Part shown: piece by piece, positions 56,166 to 64,000 of the stretch
Layout: each line of letters begins with the position of its first letter
How positions within the stretch are numbered: the stretch's first letter is position 1
Assembly (NCBI RefSeq): GCF_022227845.1
Contig: NZ_JAJNQN010000014.1
Span: forward strand, 1 to 64,000
Direction of reading: 5' to 3'
From: Ectothiorhodospira lacustris
Lineage (GTDB): Bacteria; Pseudomonadota; Gammaproteobacteria; Ectothiorhodospirales; Ectothiorhodospiraceae
Length of the DNA: 64,000 nt
Notes under the pieces: model-generated
What the model was told of the DNA's origin: nothing
The model's database searches: none
What the model saw: the letters and a program-made list of their open reading frames with translations, nothing else
Made by a program: the position numbers and the translations under genes

Positions 56166-56706
56166 TGATGAAGATCAGCAGCACATTCAGGCCGAGGATG
56201 GCCACCAGGGGGGAAAGATCCACCATGCCGGTCTGCGGCATCACCTTGCGGATGGGATTGAGCAGGGGGCGGTTGAGGCTGTAGACAAGGCCGGCCACCG
56301 GGTTCTGGCTCGTACCGCCGGCCTGGAACCAGCTCATCACCGCCTGGATGATGATGCTGATGATGTAGATCCAGATGACCAGTCGCACGATGGCGAGGAT
56401 GCCGGCGATGAACAAGGTGAAGGGGGGGATCACGGCCCCGTAGAGGGCCGCGATGATGACCAGTTCCAGCATCTTCAGGACCAGGATCAGGACCAGGGCG
56501 GCGCTGTCCACCGGCCCGATGGGTGGGATGACCCGGCGCAGGATACGCAGCGGCGGGGTGGTGATCGTGACCAGGAACTGGGAGATGGGATTGTAGAAAT
56601 CCGCCCGCGACAGTGCCAGCAGGGTGCGCAGCATCAGGGCCAGGATGTACAGGCTGAACAGGGTGCCGATCAGGAATGCGGCAGCGTTTTGAAAGGCGTG
56701 TGACAT
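56155..56706 (-). CDS. yggT: YggT family membrane protein
   Basis: A 183-residue protein with two YggT repeats, each with membrane helices and the motif NPISQFLVTITTPPLRILRRVIPP / NRPLLNPIRKVMPQTGMVDLSP. The family has been tied to osmotic stress and membrane organisation. It lies nine bases after proC. Confidence 0.9.
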   Translation of the reverse strand: MSHAFQNAAAFLIGTLFSLYILALMLRTLLALSRADFYNPISQFLVTITTPPLRILRRVIPPIGPVDSAALVLILVLKMLELVIIAALYGAVIPPFTLFIAGILAIVRLVIWIYIISIIIQAVMSWFQAGGTSQNPVAGLVYSLNRPLLNPIRKVMPQTGMVDLSPLVAILGLNVLLIFINAL

Positions 56707-56715
56707 GGATGATCC

Positions 56716-57543
56716 TCAGTCCCGACCCAGCTGGTCGGCCAGTTCATGGGAGCGGTCCCGGGCGGCGGTGAGGGCGCGCTGCATGAGTTCACGAAATTCA
56801 CCGGCCTCCAGCACCGCCAGGGCTTGTTCGGTGGTGCCCCCCCTGGAGGTCACCCGGGTACGCAGGGTGGCGGCATCCTCATCGGATTCCAGCGCCAGCT
56901 TGGCGGCCCCGAAAGCGGTCTGCAGGGCCAGCAGGCGGGCCGTCTCCCGAGGCAGGCCCAGTGCGGCGCCGGCGTCTTCCAGGGCTTCGATGAAGAGGAA
57001 GCAATAGGCCGGACCGCTGCCGGACAGCGCGGTGACGGCGTCCAACTGGGCTTCATCATCCAGCCACACGGTCATGCCCACGGCGCGCAGGAGGGATTCC
57101 GCCAGATCCCTCTGCCGGGCATCCACCCGGGGATTGGCCGCCAGCCCGGTGGCGCCGCTGCCCACCAGGGCCGGGGTGTTGGGCATGCAACGGACCACGG
57201 CCAGGTCGCCGCCCAGCCAGCGTTCGATGTCCTCGCTGCGCACCCCGGCGGCGATGGAGACCACCAGCGGCTTGCGGGCCTGCACCTGGGGGGCGATGGC
57301 CCGGGTCACCTCGGCCATGACCTGGGGCTTGACCGCCAGCACCAGCACCTCGCAGTGGGCGATGGCCTCGGCATTGGCGGCGGTGACGTGGACGTCGGAC
57401 CAGCGCCGGCTGATGAGGGCGCGCTGATCCTCGCCGGGATCTGCGGCCCACAGGGCACTGGGCTTCCAGCCGTCCGCCACCAGTCCGCCGATCAGGCTGC
57501 GGGCCATGTTGCCGGCTCCGATAAAGGCGATGTTCTCGTTCAT
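56716..57543 (-). CDS. proC: Pyrroline-5-carboxylate reductase
   Basis: A 275-residue NAD(P)H-dependent enzyme completing proline synthesis. Rossmann motif FIGAGNMARSLIGGL starts at residue ~5, and the C-terminal signature ALSGSGPAYCFLFIEAL with VTSRGGTTEQAL is present. The ATG at 57543 is the family start. Confidence 0.96.
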   Translation of the reverse strand: MNENIAFIGAGNMARSLIGGLVADGWKPSALWAADPGEDQRALISRRWSDVHVTAANAEAIAHCEVLVLAVKPQVMAEVTRAIAPQVQARKPLVVSIAAGVRSEDIERWLGGDLAVVRCMPNTPALVGSGATGLAANPRVDARQRDLAESLLRAVGMTVWLDDEAQLDAVTALSGSGPAYCFLFIEALEDAGAALGLPRETARLLALQTAFGAAKLALESDEDAATLRTRVTSRGGTTEQALAVLEAGEFRELMQRALTAARDRSHELADQLGRD

Positions 57544-57580
57544 CTGTGTCCTTGGACTGCGGGATGGGTGTGGGGCAATG

Positions 57581-58267
57581 TTAACCCGAACGGCTGCCGA
57601 AGATCGCCGTTCCCACCCGCACCAGGGTGGCGCCTTCGGCAATGGCCGCTTCCAGATCGTCGCTCATCCCCATGGACAGGGTATCCAGTCCATGGCCGCG
57701 CCGGATCAGGTCTTCCCGGGCCTGTCGCAGACGGGCAAATGCCCGGCGCTGGGTGTCGAAGTCTTCGCTGGGGGCGGGGATGGCCATCAGGCCGCGCAGC
57801 TGCAGGTGGGGCAGGGTCGCCACCGTCTCCGCCAGGGCCGGGAGGGCCGCCGCGGTGATGCCGGACTTGCTGGCTTCGCCGCTGACGTTCACCTGAATGC
57901 AGACCTGCAGTGGCGGGAGTGATTCGGGACGCTGATCGCTGAGGCGCCGGGCGATCCGCTCCCGATCCACGGCGTGGACCCAGTGGGCGATTTCCGCGAC
58001 GGCCCGGGTCTTGTTGCCCTGGATCGGGCCGATGAAATGCCAGGTCACATCCCGGCCCTCAAGGGCATGCGCCTTTTCCGTCAGCTCCGAGGCATAGTTT
58101 TCCCCGAAGGCTTGCTGGCCGCAGGCCAGGGCCGCGGCGACGGTGGCGGCCGGGTGGGTCTTGCTCACCGCCAGCAGCCGGATGTCCTCGGGGCGCCGTC
58201 CGAACCGTTCGGCGGCTGTCTGGATACGGCCATGCATGGCCCGGATTCGTTCGCATATCTGGTTCAT
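57581..58267 (-). CDS. yggS: PLP homeostasis protein YggS
   Basis: A 228-residue PLP-binding TIM-barrel protein without known catalysis; PLP lysine lies in LLAVSKTHPA and the phosphate-binding end is LSMGMSDDLEAAIAEGATLVRVG. Heads the yggS-proC-yggT-yggU operon, divergent from pilT, the arrangement in many pseudomonads and relatives. Confidence 0.95.
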   Translation of the reverse strand: MNQICERIRAMHGRIQTAAERFGRRPEDIRLLAVSKTHPAATVAAALACGQQAFGENYASELTEKAHALEGRDVTWHFIGPIQGNKTRAVAEIAHWVHAVDRERIARRLSDQRPESLPPLQVCIQVNVSGEASKSGITAAALPALAETVATLPHLQLRGLMAIPAPSEDFDTQRRAFARLRQAREDLIRRGHGLDTLSMGMSDDLEAAIAEGATLVRVGTAIFGSRSG

Positions 58268-58399
58268 GGGGCTATGCTATATTCGCTTGAAACCTGCGTC
58301 ACCTGTTGCGCTGTGCCCGTTTGTACTCCGCGGGTCCCTGTGGCCGGATCCCCGGGGCAAGGTGCAGGACAGGACGTCGAATTCAACATAGGGGGCTGG

Positions 58400-59434
58400 A
58401 TGGATATCACCCAATTGCTGGCGTTCAGTGTCAAGAACGGTGCCTCCGACCTGCATCTGTCCGCGGGCCTGCCGCCCATGATCCGCGTGGATGGCGACGT
58501 TCGCCGGATCAATGTACCCGCCATGGAACACAAGGAAGTCCACGGCATGGTGTACGACATCATGAACGACAAGCAGCGCAAGGATTTCGAGGAGCATCTG
58601 GAAACCGACTTCTCCTTCGAGATCCCGGGGCTGGCCCGCTTTCGTGTCAACGCCTTCAATCATAACCGGGGTGCCGGCGCCGTCTTCCGTACCATTCCCA
58701 CCAAGATCCTGACCCTGGAAGAGCTGGGCTGTCCCAAGATCTTCGAGAAGATCTCCGAATATCCCCGCGGCATCGTGCTGGTGACCGGACCCACCGGATC
58801 GGGCAAGTCGACCACCCTGGCGGCCATGGTCAATCACAAGAATGAGACCGAGTACGGCCATATCCTCACGGTGGAAGACCCCATCGAATTCGTCCACGAG
58901 TCCAAGAAATGCCTGTTGAACCAGCGCGAGGTGCACCGGGATACCCTGGGGTTCAACGAGGCGCTGCGTTCCGCCCTGCGCGAAGACCCGGACACCATTC
59001 TGGTGGGGGAAATGCGTGACCTGGAAACCATCCGCCTGGCACTGACCGCAGCCGAGACCGGCCATCTGGTCTTCGGCACCTTGCATACCAGCTCCGCCGC
59101 CAAGACCATCGACCGTATCGTCGACGTCTTTCCCGCCGCGGAAAAGGATATGGTGCGGGCCATGCTTTCGGAATCCTTGCGGGCGGTCATCTCGCAGACG
59201 TTGATGAAGAAGATTGGTGGCGGCCGCTGTGCCGCCCACGAGATCATGCTGGGCACCCCGGCGGTGCGCAATCTCATCCGCGAGAACAAGATCGCGCAGA
59301 TGTATTCCGCCATCCAGACCAGCCAGGGCGTCGGCATGCAGACCCTGGACCAGAGCCTCAAGGAGCTCCTGCAGCGGGGTCTGATCAGCAAGGAAGAGGC
59401 TCGCCGAAAGGCCGCCAACCCGGACCATCTGTAG
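58400..59434 (+). CDS. pilT: Type IV pilus retraction ATPase PilT
   Basis: A 344-residue secretion ATPase. Walker A is GPTGSGKS (130-137), the Asp box and Walker B (ILVGEMRDLETI), the His box (FGTLHTSSAAKT) and the C-terminal AVRNLIRENKIAQMYS motif, the AIRNLIRE signature needed for retraction, are all present. The ATG at 58400 follows AGGGGG. A TATGCTATATT stretch near 58273-58283 could hold the -10 box. Confidence 0.97.
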   Translation: MDITQLLAFSVKNGASDLHLSAGLPPMIRVDGDVRRINVPAMEHKEVHGMVYDIMNDKQRKDFEEHLETDFSFEIPGLARFRVNAFNHNRGAGAVFRTIPTKILTLEELGCPKIFEKISEYPRGIVLVTGPTGSGKSTTLAAMVNHKNETEYGHILTVEDPIEFVHESKKCLLNQREVHRDTLGFNEALRSALREDPDTILVGEMRDLETIRLALTAAETGHLVFGTLHTSSAAKTIDRIVDVFPAAEKDMVRAMLSESLRAVISQTLMKKIGGGRCAAHEIMLGTPAVRNLIRENKIAQMYSAIQTSQGVGMQTLDQSLKELLQRGLISKEEARRKAANPDHL

Positions 59435-59473
59435 CCTGCGTCACTCGCCACCGACCGCACGAGGTGCTGTTCC

Positions 59474-60640
59474 ATGGATCGCGACAAGGCCATACGTTTC
59501 ATGCACGATCTGCTCAGGACTCTCCTGAGCAAGAAGGGGTCGGACTTGTTCATCACCGTGGGTGCGCCGCCGTCCATGAAGATTGATGGCAAGATGACGC
59601 CCATCACCAATCAGCCGCTGTCACCGGCCCATACCCAGGTGCTGGTGCGCTCCATCATGAATGATCGCCAGGCGGCGGAGTTCGAGCGCACCCAGGAGTG
59701 CAATTTCGCCATCAGCCTGCCCGGGATCTCCCGGTTCCGTGTGAATGCCTTCACCCAGCGGGGCTCTTCGGGCATGGTGCTGCGGGTGATCACCTCGGAT
59801 ATCCCCTCCCTGGATGATCTGGGTCTGCCCATACAGCTCAAGGATGTCTCCATGACCCGCCGCGGTCTGGTGATCTTCGTGGGGGGCACCGGCTCCGGCA
59901 AGTCCACCTCCCTGGCCGCCATGGTGGGTTATCGCAATCAGAACAGCTACGGGCATATCGTCACCATCGAGGATCCCATCGAGTTCGTTCACTCCCACGT
60001 TAACTGCCTGGTGACTCAGCGTGAGGTCGGGGTGGATACGGAAAACTACGAGATTGCCCTCAAGAACACCCTGCGCCAGGCCCCGGACGTGATCCTCATC
60101 GGCGAGATCCGCGACCGCGAGACCATGGACTATGCCATTGCCTTCGCCGAGACTGGTCATCTGTGTCTGACAACGCTGCATGCCAACAGCACCAACCAGG
60201 CCCTGGATCGCATCATCAACTTCTTTCCCGAGGAGCGCCGCCAGCAGTTGCTGATGGATCTGTCACTGAACCTCAAATCGGTGGTGTCCCAGCGCCTGAT
60301 TCCCCTGGCCACCGGCAAGGGACGGGTGCCGGCGGTGGAGGTCATGATCAACACCCCGCTGATGTCGGACCTGATCTTCAAGGGCGAGATCCATGAGATG
60401 AAGTCGCTCATGGCCAAGTCCACCGAAGCGGGCATGCAGACCTTCGATCAGGCCCTGTTCCAGCTTTTCGAGATCGGCAGGATCACCTACGAGGACGCCC
60501 TGCGTAACGCCGACTCCGTCAATGACCTGCGTCTGCGCATCAAGCTGGACAGTAAGCGTGCCCGTGGACAGAACCTGCTGGATGACACGGGTGGACTGGA
60601 GGTGGAGGCCACCCCGGAGGAATCCGGGCTGCTCAAATAA
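59474..60640 (+). CDS. pilU: PilT-like retraction ATPase PilU
   Basis: A 388-residue PilU. It shares SDLFITVGAPPSMKI, Walker A GGTGSGKS, IEDPIEFVH, Walker B VILIGEIRDRETM and GRITYEDALRNADSVNDLRL with pseudomonad PilU. The PilT AIRNLIRE motif is absent (it reads MSDLIFKGEIHEM), as in PilU, which needs PilT for retraction. It follows pilT by 39 bases. Confidence 0.95.
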   Translation: MDRDKAIRFMHDLLRTLLSKKGSDLFITVGAPPSMKIDGKMTPITNQPLSPAHTQVLVRSIMNDRQAAEFERTQECNFAISLPGISRFRVNAFTQRGSSGMVLRVITSDIPSLDDLGLPIQLKDVSMTRRGLVIFVGGTGSGKSTSLAAMVGYRNQNSYGHIVTIEDPIEFVHSHVNCLVTQREVGVDTENYEIALKNTLRQAPDVILIGEIRDRETMDYAIAFAETGHLCLTTLHANSTNQALDRIINFFPEERRQQLLMDLSLNLKSVVSQRLIPLATGKGRVPAVEVMINTPLMSDLIFKGEIHEMKSLMAKSTEAGMQTFDQALFQLFEIGRITYEDALRNADSVNDLRLRIKLDSKRARGQNLLDDTGGLEVEATPEESGLLK

Positions 60641-60657
60641 CCGGCGCCTGAACGACC

Positions 60658-61854
60658 ATGCTCATTGAACCCTATCTCAAGTTGATGGCCCAGAAGAACG
60701 CCTCCGACCTGTTCTTCACGACAGGGGCTTCCGCCTGCGTCAAGATTGAGGGGGATATCCGTCCCATCAGTCGGCAGCCGTTGCAGCCGGGGGCCGTCAA
60801 GGAGATGGCCTATGACATCATGGATGAGCGTCAGATCAAGACCTTCGAGCAGGACAAGGAGATGAACCTGGGGATCTCGCTGGAGGGCTTGGGGCGTTTC
60901 CGGGTGAACATCTACGTGCAACGGGGCGAGGTCTCCATGGTGATCCGCTTCATCAAAAGCGAGATCCCCACCATCGAGCAGCTCAAACTGCCGCCGGTGC
61001 TCAAGGAACTGGTCATGCATGACAACGGCCTGATCCTGGTGGTGGGGGCCACCGGATCGGGTAAGTCCACCACCCTGGCCTCGATGATCGACCATCGCAA
61101 CAGCACGACCACCGGCCATATCCTGACCATCGAAGACCCCATCGAGTACAGCTTTACTCACAAGAAGTCCATCATCGGTCAGAGAGAGGTGGGGCTGGAC
61201 ACCCTGTCCTATGACAATGCCCTGCGCGAAGCCATGCGTGAGGCGCCGGACATGATCATGATCGGCGAGGTGCGGGATCTCAATACCATGAAGGCCGCCA
61301 TCGCCTATGCGGATACCGGCCATCTGGCCCTGTCCACCCTGCACGCGGTGAACGCCAATCAGGCCCTGGACCGCATCATCAACTTCTTTCCCCCCGAGTC
61401 CAAGCAGCAGATTCTCATGGACCTGTCGCTGAACCTGCGGGGCATCGTTTCCCAGCGCCTGTTGCTGGGTAAGGAGGGCAATCGGTTGCCGGCGGTGGAA
61501 GTGATGGTGAACACCCCCTATATCTCCGAACTGATCCGCAAGGGCGAGATCAATGCCATCAAGCAAGTCATGGAAAAGGGCGGGTCAGTGGGCATGCAGA
61601 CCTTCGATCAGTCCCTGTTCGAACTCTACAAGGCCGGACTGGTGACCTTGCCGGAGGCCCTGGCCAAGGCCGACTCCCGAGGCGATCTGGAATGGCGCAT
61701 CCACTTCGGTGGCGGAGTGAAGAGCCTCAAGAAGGACGATGACGACCTGGCCATGCCTGGAGACAGCGATCCTGCCATCCGCGGCAAGAACGACGGCCGC
61801 AAGGGCTTCGACGAAACCCTGCGGCCATTGTCCGAAACCAAAATCAAGGAATAG
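60658..61854 (+). CDS. Third PilT/PilU-type ATPase (PilU-like)
   Basis: A 398-residue paralogue of the PilU type. It has SDLFFTTGASACVKIEG, Walker A GATGSGKS, IEDPIEYSFTHKK, MIMIGEVRDLNTM and HTLHAVN-like His box (LSTLHAVNANQA). The AIRNLIRE region reads ISELIRKGEINAI, so it lacks the PilT signature. The C-terminus has an extra charged tail after residue ~355 (KKDDDDLAMPGDSD...). Only 17 bases separate it from pilU, so the three ATPases form one operon. A role in tuning retraction is inferred. Confidence 0.88.
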   Translation: MLIEPYLKLMAQKNASDLFFTTGASACVKIEGDIRPISRQPLQPGAVKEMAYDIMDERQIKTFEQDKEMNLGISLEGLGRFRVNIYVQRGEVSMVIRFIKSEIPTIEQLKLPPVLKELVMHDNGLILVVGATGSGKSTTLASMIDHRNSTTTGHILTIEDPIEYSFTHKKSIIGQREVGLDTLSYDNALREAMREAPDMIMIGEVRDLNTMKAAIAYADTGHLALSTLHAVNANQALDRIINFFPPESKQQILMDLSLNLRGIVSQRLLLGKEGNRLPAVEVMVNTPYISELIRKGEINAIKQVMEKGGSVGMQTFDQSLFELYKAGLVTLPEALAKADSRGDLEWRIHFGGGVKSLKKDDDDLAMPGDSDPAIRGKNDGRKGFDETLRPLSETKIKE

Positions 61855-61875
61855 CGGAAAGCGGCTGTCTCTTGC

Positions 61876-62751
61876 TCAGCCGAACACCGACTTCGCCTCA
61901 AACACCGGCCCGTCCACGCAGACCCGCTTCATGCTGCTGCCTTGGTCCGTCTGCACCTTGACCACGCAGCCGGCACAGCCGCCCACGGCACAGGCCATGT
62001 ATTCCTCCAGGGAAACCTGGCAGGGCAGGTGGTATTCCCGGGCCAGGGCGGCACAGGCCTCCAGCATGGCATGGGGCCCGCAGGCATAGACCTGGACTTG
62101 TCGACGCTGTTCCGGTGACAGGGCGTCCAGCCAGTGGCGGGCCAGATCCGTCACATAACCTTCATGGCAACCGGGGAAGCCTGCCAGGCTGGTGAGCCGG
62201 GAGGGCACACCCCAGTCTTCCAGCAGGGGCATGGCGGCAATCACCCCCTCCGGCATGCCCGGGACCAGGATGCGGGAGGGAGACGCCTTGAAAGGAAAGG
62301 GGACTTCGGAGCCCATGATCACGAACGGCTCGCTCACCGGGTCCTTGCGCATGGCGTCGGCCAGGAACACCATGGGCGGGATACCCACACCGCCGCCCAG
62401 CAACAGGGCGCGGGGGCGATCCCCATGGGGCAGGGTGAAGGGCTTGCCGATGGGTCCCATCAGGTTGATCTTCTCACCTACCTGACGTCGGGAAAGTAGC
62501 TGTGTCCCCTGGCCTAAGGCCTTGTAGAGAAATTCCACCCAGCCCTCATGGGCATCCACCCGCATGATGGACAGCGGGCGGCGCATGGGTAACTGGGGAT
62601 CGCACTGCAGATGGGCAAAGCAGCCGGCCCGCGCATGGGCGGCACACTGGGGCGCCTTTACCCGCAGGACGTGCTGATCGCCCGCATGGGCGGTATGGGA
62701 CAGGATCGGGGCATCTTCCACGAAGATGGTCCCGCGATGGGGTTTGTTCAT
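61876..62751 (-). CDS. pyrK: Dihydroorotate dehydrogenase electron-transfer subunit-like protein (PyrK)
   Basis: A 291-residue FAD/NAD-binding reductase. FAD-binding RPLSIMRVD, NAD-binding LLGGGVGIPPMVFLA and a C-terminal [2Fe-2S] site (CAVGGCAGCVV...C) match PyrK, which passes electrons between PyrD-B and NAD. It is 26 bases after the dihydroorotase-like gene on the same strand. No pyrD gene lies in the window, so its partner is uncertain. Confidence 0.85.
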   Translation of the reverse strand: MNKPHRGTIFVEDAPILSHTAHAGDQHVLRVKAPQCAAHARAGCFAHLQCDPQLPMRRPLSIMRVDAHEGWVEFLYKALGQGTQLLSRRQVGEKINLMGPIGKPFTLPHGDRPRALLLGGGVGIPPMVFLADAMRKDPVSEPFVIMGSEVPFPFKASPSRILVPGMPEGVIAAMPLLEDWGVPSRLTSLAGFPGCHEGYVTDLARHWLDALSPEQRRQVQVYACGPHAMLEACAALAREYHLPCQVSLEEYMACAVGGCAGCVVKVQTDQGSSMKRVCVDGPVFEAKSVFG

Positions 62752-62777
62752 CAGAGAGTCTCCACAAAAGGCCCCGC

Positions 62778-64000
62778 TTATACCTGTCGGGCCTGCAATT
62801 CAAAGATCACCCGTCCCGCCACCAGGGTGTGCGTTACCCGAGGCCGGAAGTCCCAGCCGAAGAAGGCGCTGTTGCGTCCGGCGCTGAGCCAGTTGTCCGG
62901 CCCCGGCGCATGGCCCCGCTCCGGGTCGACGATGGCGATGTCCGCCCGGGCGCCCACGCCCAGGGTGCCCACCTTCAGTCCCAGGATGCGGGCCGGCCCC
63001 GCCGTGATCCGCCTTATCGCTTCGGGTAGCGGCAGCACTCCCTCTTCCGCCAGCCGCAGTGCCAGAGGCAGCAGGGTCTCCAGGGTGGACATGCCCGGCA
63101 AGGTGGCCGGGAAGGGCGCCAGCTTGGCGTCCGCCTCCTGGGGCTGGTGGTCCGAACAGATGGCTGCGATGGCGCCCTCTGCCACGGCCTTGCGCAGGCC
63201 GTCCCGGTCCCGCAGGGTGCGCAGCGGCGGTATCACGTGACACAGGCTGTTGAAATCCGCCACATCCATCTCGGTCAGGAACAGCTGATGGGCGCAGACA
63301 TCGGCGGTGACCGGCAGGCCGTCTTCGATGGCTCGGGCCACCATGGCGGCCCCGCGCGCTGTGGAGAGTCGGCAGACATGGATGCGCGCCTCGGTCTGGG
63401 CCGCCAGGGCCAGCAGCACGCCCAGGGCAGCGGTTTCCGCTGCTTCCGGGATGCCCGGCAGGCCCAGACGGGTGGCTACCGCCCCTTCATGGGCACAGCC
63501 CTGTCCCGCCAGGGACCAGTCGATGGGATGCAGGTACACGGTGATGTCATGGCTGGCGGCGTATTCCAGGGCTCGGCGCAGTAGCAGGTGACTGCCCATG
63601 GGCCGCAGGGCCTGGCTCATGCCCAGGGCACCGGCCCGTCTCAGGGCCGCCATGTCGGACAGCTGCTGCCCCTTGAGGCCCGCCGTCAGGGCACCCAGGG
63701 CATGGACCCGGACACCGCAGGCCTGGCGGGCACGGCGGTTGATCAGTTCGATCTGGGCCGGAGAATCCACCACCGGACTGGTGTCCGGCGGACACACCAG
63801 GGTCGTGATGCCCGCACTGGCCGCGGCGCGGGTTTCGGAGGCGATGGTGGCCTTTTGCTCATGTCCCGGTTCACCCAGTCGGGCGGACAGGTCCACCAGG
63901 CCGGGCAGTACCCAGCGGCCATGGGCATTGATGCGCCGGTCCGGGCTGTAATCCTCGGTCGGGGGGGCTCCCAGGGCAACGATCTCCTCTCCTTGGATGT
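62778..64000 (-). CDS. pyrC': Non-catalytic dihydroorotase-like protein (PyrC'), 5' end beyond window
   Basis: The C-terminal ~407 residues of a dihydroorotase homologue; the frame stays open to the window edge (IQGEEIVALG... at the cut). The strand that normally reads PGFVDLHVHLREPG reads PGLVDLSARLGEPG, so the HxH metal pair is lost, and IATDHAPH reads ICSDHQPQ. Such proteins form the inactive scaffold of aspartate carbamoyltransferase in pseudomonads and relatives, so pyrB is expected just beyond the edge. It precedes pyrK by 26 bases. Confidence 0.9.
   Translation of the reverse strand, partial: IQGEEIVALGAPPTEDYSPDRRINAHGRWVLPGLVDLSARLGEPGHEQKATIASETRAAASAGITTLVCPPDTSPVVDSPAQIELINRRARQACGVRVHALGALTAGLKGQQLSDMAALRRAGALGMSQALRPMGSHLLLRRALEYAASHDITVYLHPIDWSLAGQGCAHEGAVATRLGLPGIPEAAETAALGVLLALAAQTEARIHVCRLSTARGAAMVARAIEDGLPVTADVCAHQLFLTEMDVADFNSLCHVIPPLRTLRDRDGLRKAVAEGAIAAICSDHQPQEADAKLAPFPATLPGMSTLETLLPLALRLAEEGVLPLPEAIRRITAGPARILGLKVGTLGVGARADIAIVDPERGHAPGPDNWLSAGRNSAFFGWDFRPRVTHTLVAGRVIFELQARQV

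Overview
The window is GC-rich, densely coded chromosomal DNA from a gammaproteobacterium, most likely a sulfur- or phototrophy-related member of the Chromatiales (Ectothiorhodospiraceae-like). The evidence is a Tat-exported high-potential iron-sulfur protein, an octahaem cytochrome c of the tetrathionate-reductase family with a b-type partner, a periplasmic DsrE-like protein, a TorF-type porin joined to glnK-amtB, type IV pilus retraction ATPases, and the non-catalytic dihydroorotase-like protein known from pseudomonad-type pyrimidine operons. I see no prophage, insertion sequence, integrase or CRISPR array. Taxonomy is inferred from gene content only.

Layout. 1-386 is repeat DNA. 387-3092 holds DUF1289, HIT and DUF945-like genes and tRNA-Thr. 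3366-6845 holds speA and the fetAB-type exporter. 7047-9676 holds the HiPIP, a pseudopilin, an unknown membrane protein, ycgL and a cupin. 9852-13271 holds typA and yifB. 13326-17014 is an envelope glycosylation group (ArnT-like transferase, LPG-synthase-TM protein, GT2). 17199-19417 is the octahaem cytochrome/cytochrome b pair. 19527-22486 holds ubiK and a porin-glnK-amtB operon with a well-spaced sigma-54 promoter. 22619-30048 is the murJ / ribF-ileS-lspA-slpA-ispH housekeeping block. 30145-35441 holds the DsrE-like gene, rpsT, obgE-proB, rplU-rpmA, ispB and tRNA-Pro.

35587-48448 is the least understood part. It contains two coupled large lipoproteins, a secreted subtilisin with fibronectin-like domains and a degenerate CFI-box C-terminus, a BamD-like lipoprotein with a small membrane protein, fnr, and a three-gene operon of a retropepsin-like protease, an inactive transglutaminase/7TM protein and a RimK-like ligase. 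48483-52918 holds a LysR regulator and ppsA-ppsR. 52946-55849 holds cysQ, nudE, yrfG and a TauE/UreH-like membrane protein. 55839-58267 is yggS-proC-yggT-yggU. 58400-61854 has three consecutive PilT/PilU ATPases. 61876-64000 is the end of a pyrimidine operon (pyrC'-pyrK), cut by the window edge.

The genes describe a respiratory, ammonium-responsive, pilus-bearing cell with redox modules for anaerobic or sulfur metabolism. Fnr is encoded here and a possible Fnr-type site lies upstream of the octahaem cytochrome. Gluconeogenic control (ppsA/ppsR), isoprenoid/quinone genes (ispH, ispB, ubiK) and envelope assembly (lspA, murJ, BamD-like) are scattered between the accessory modules.
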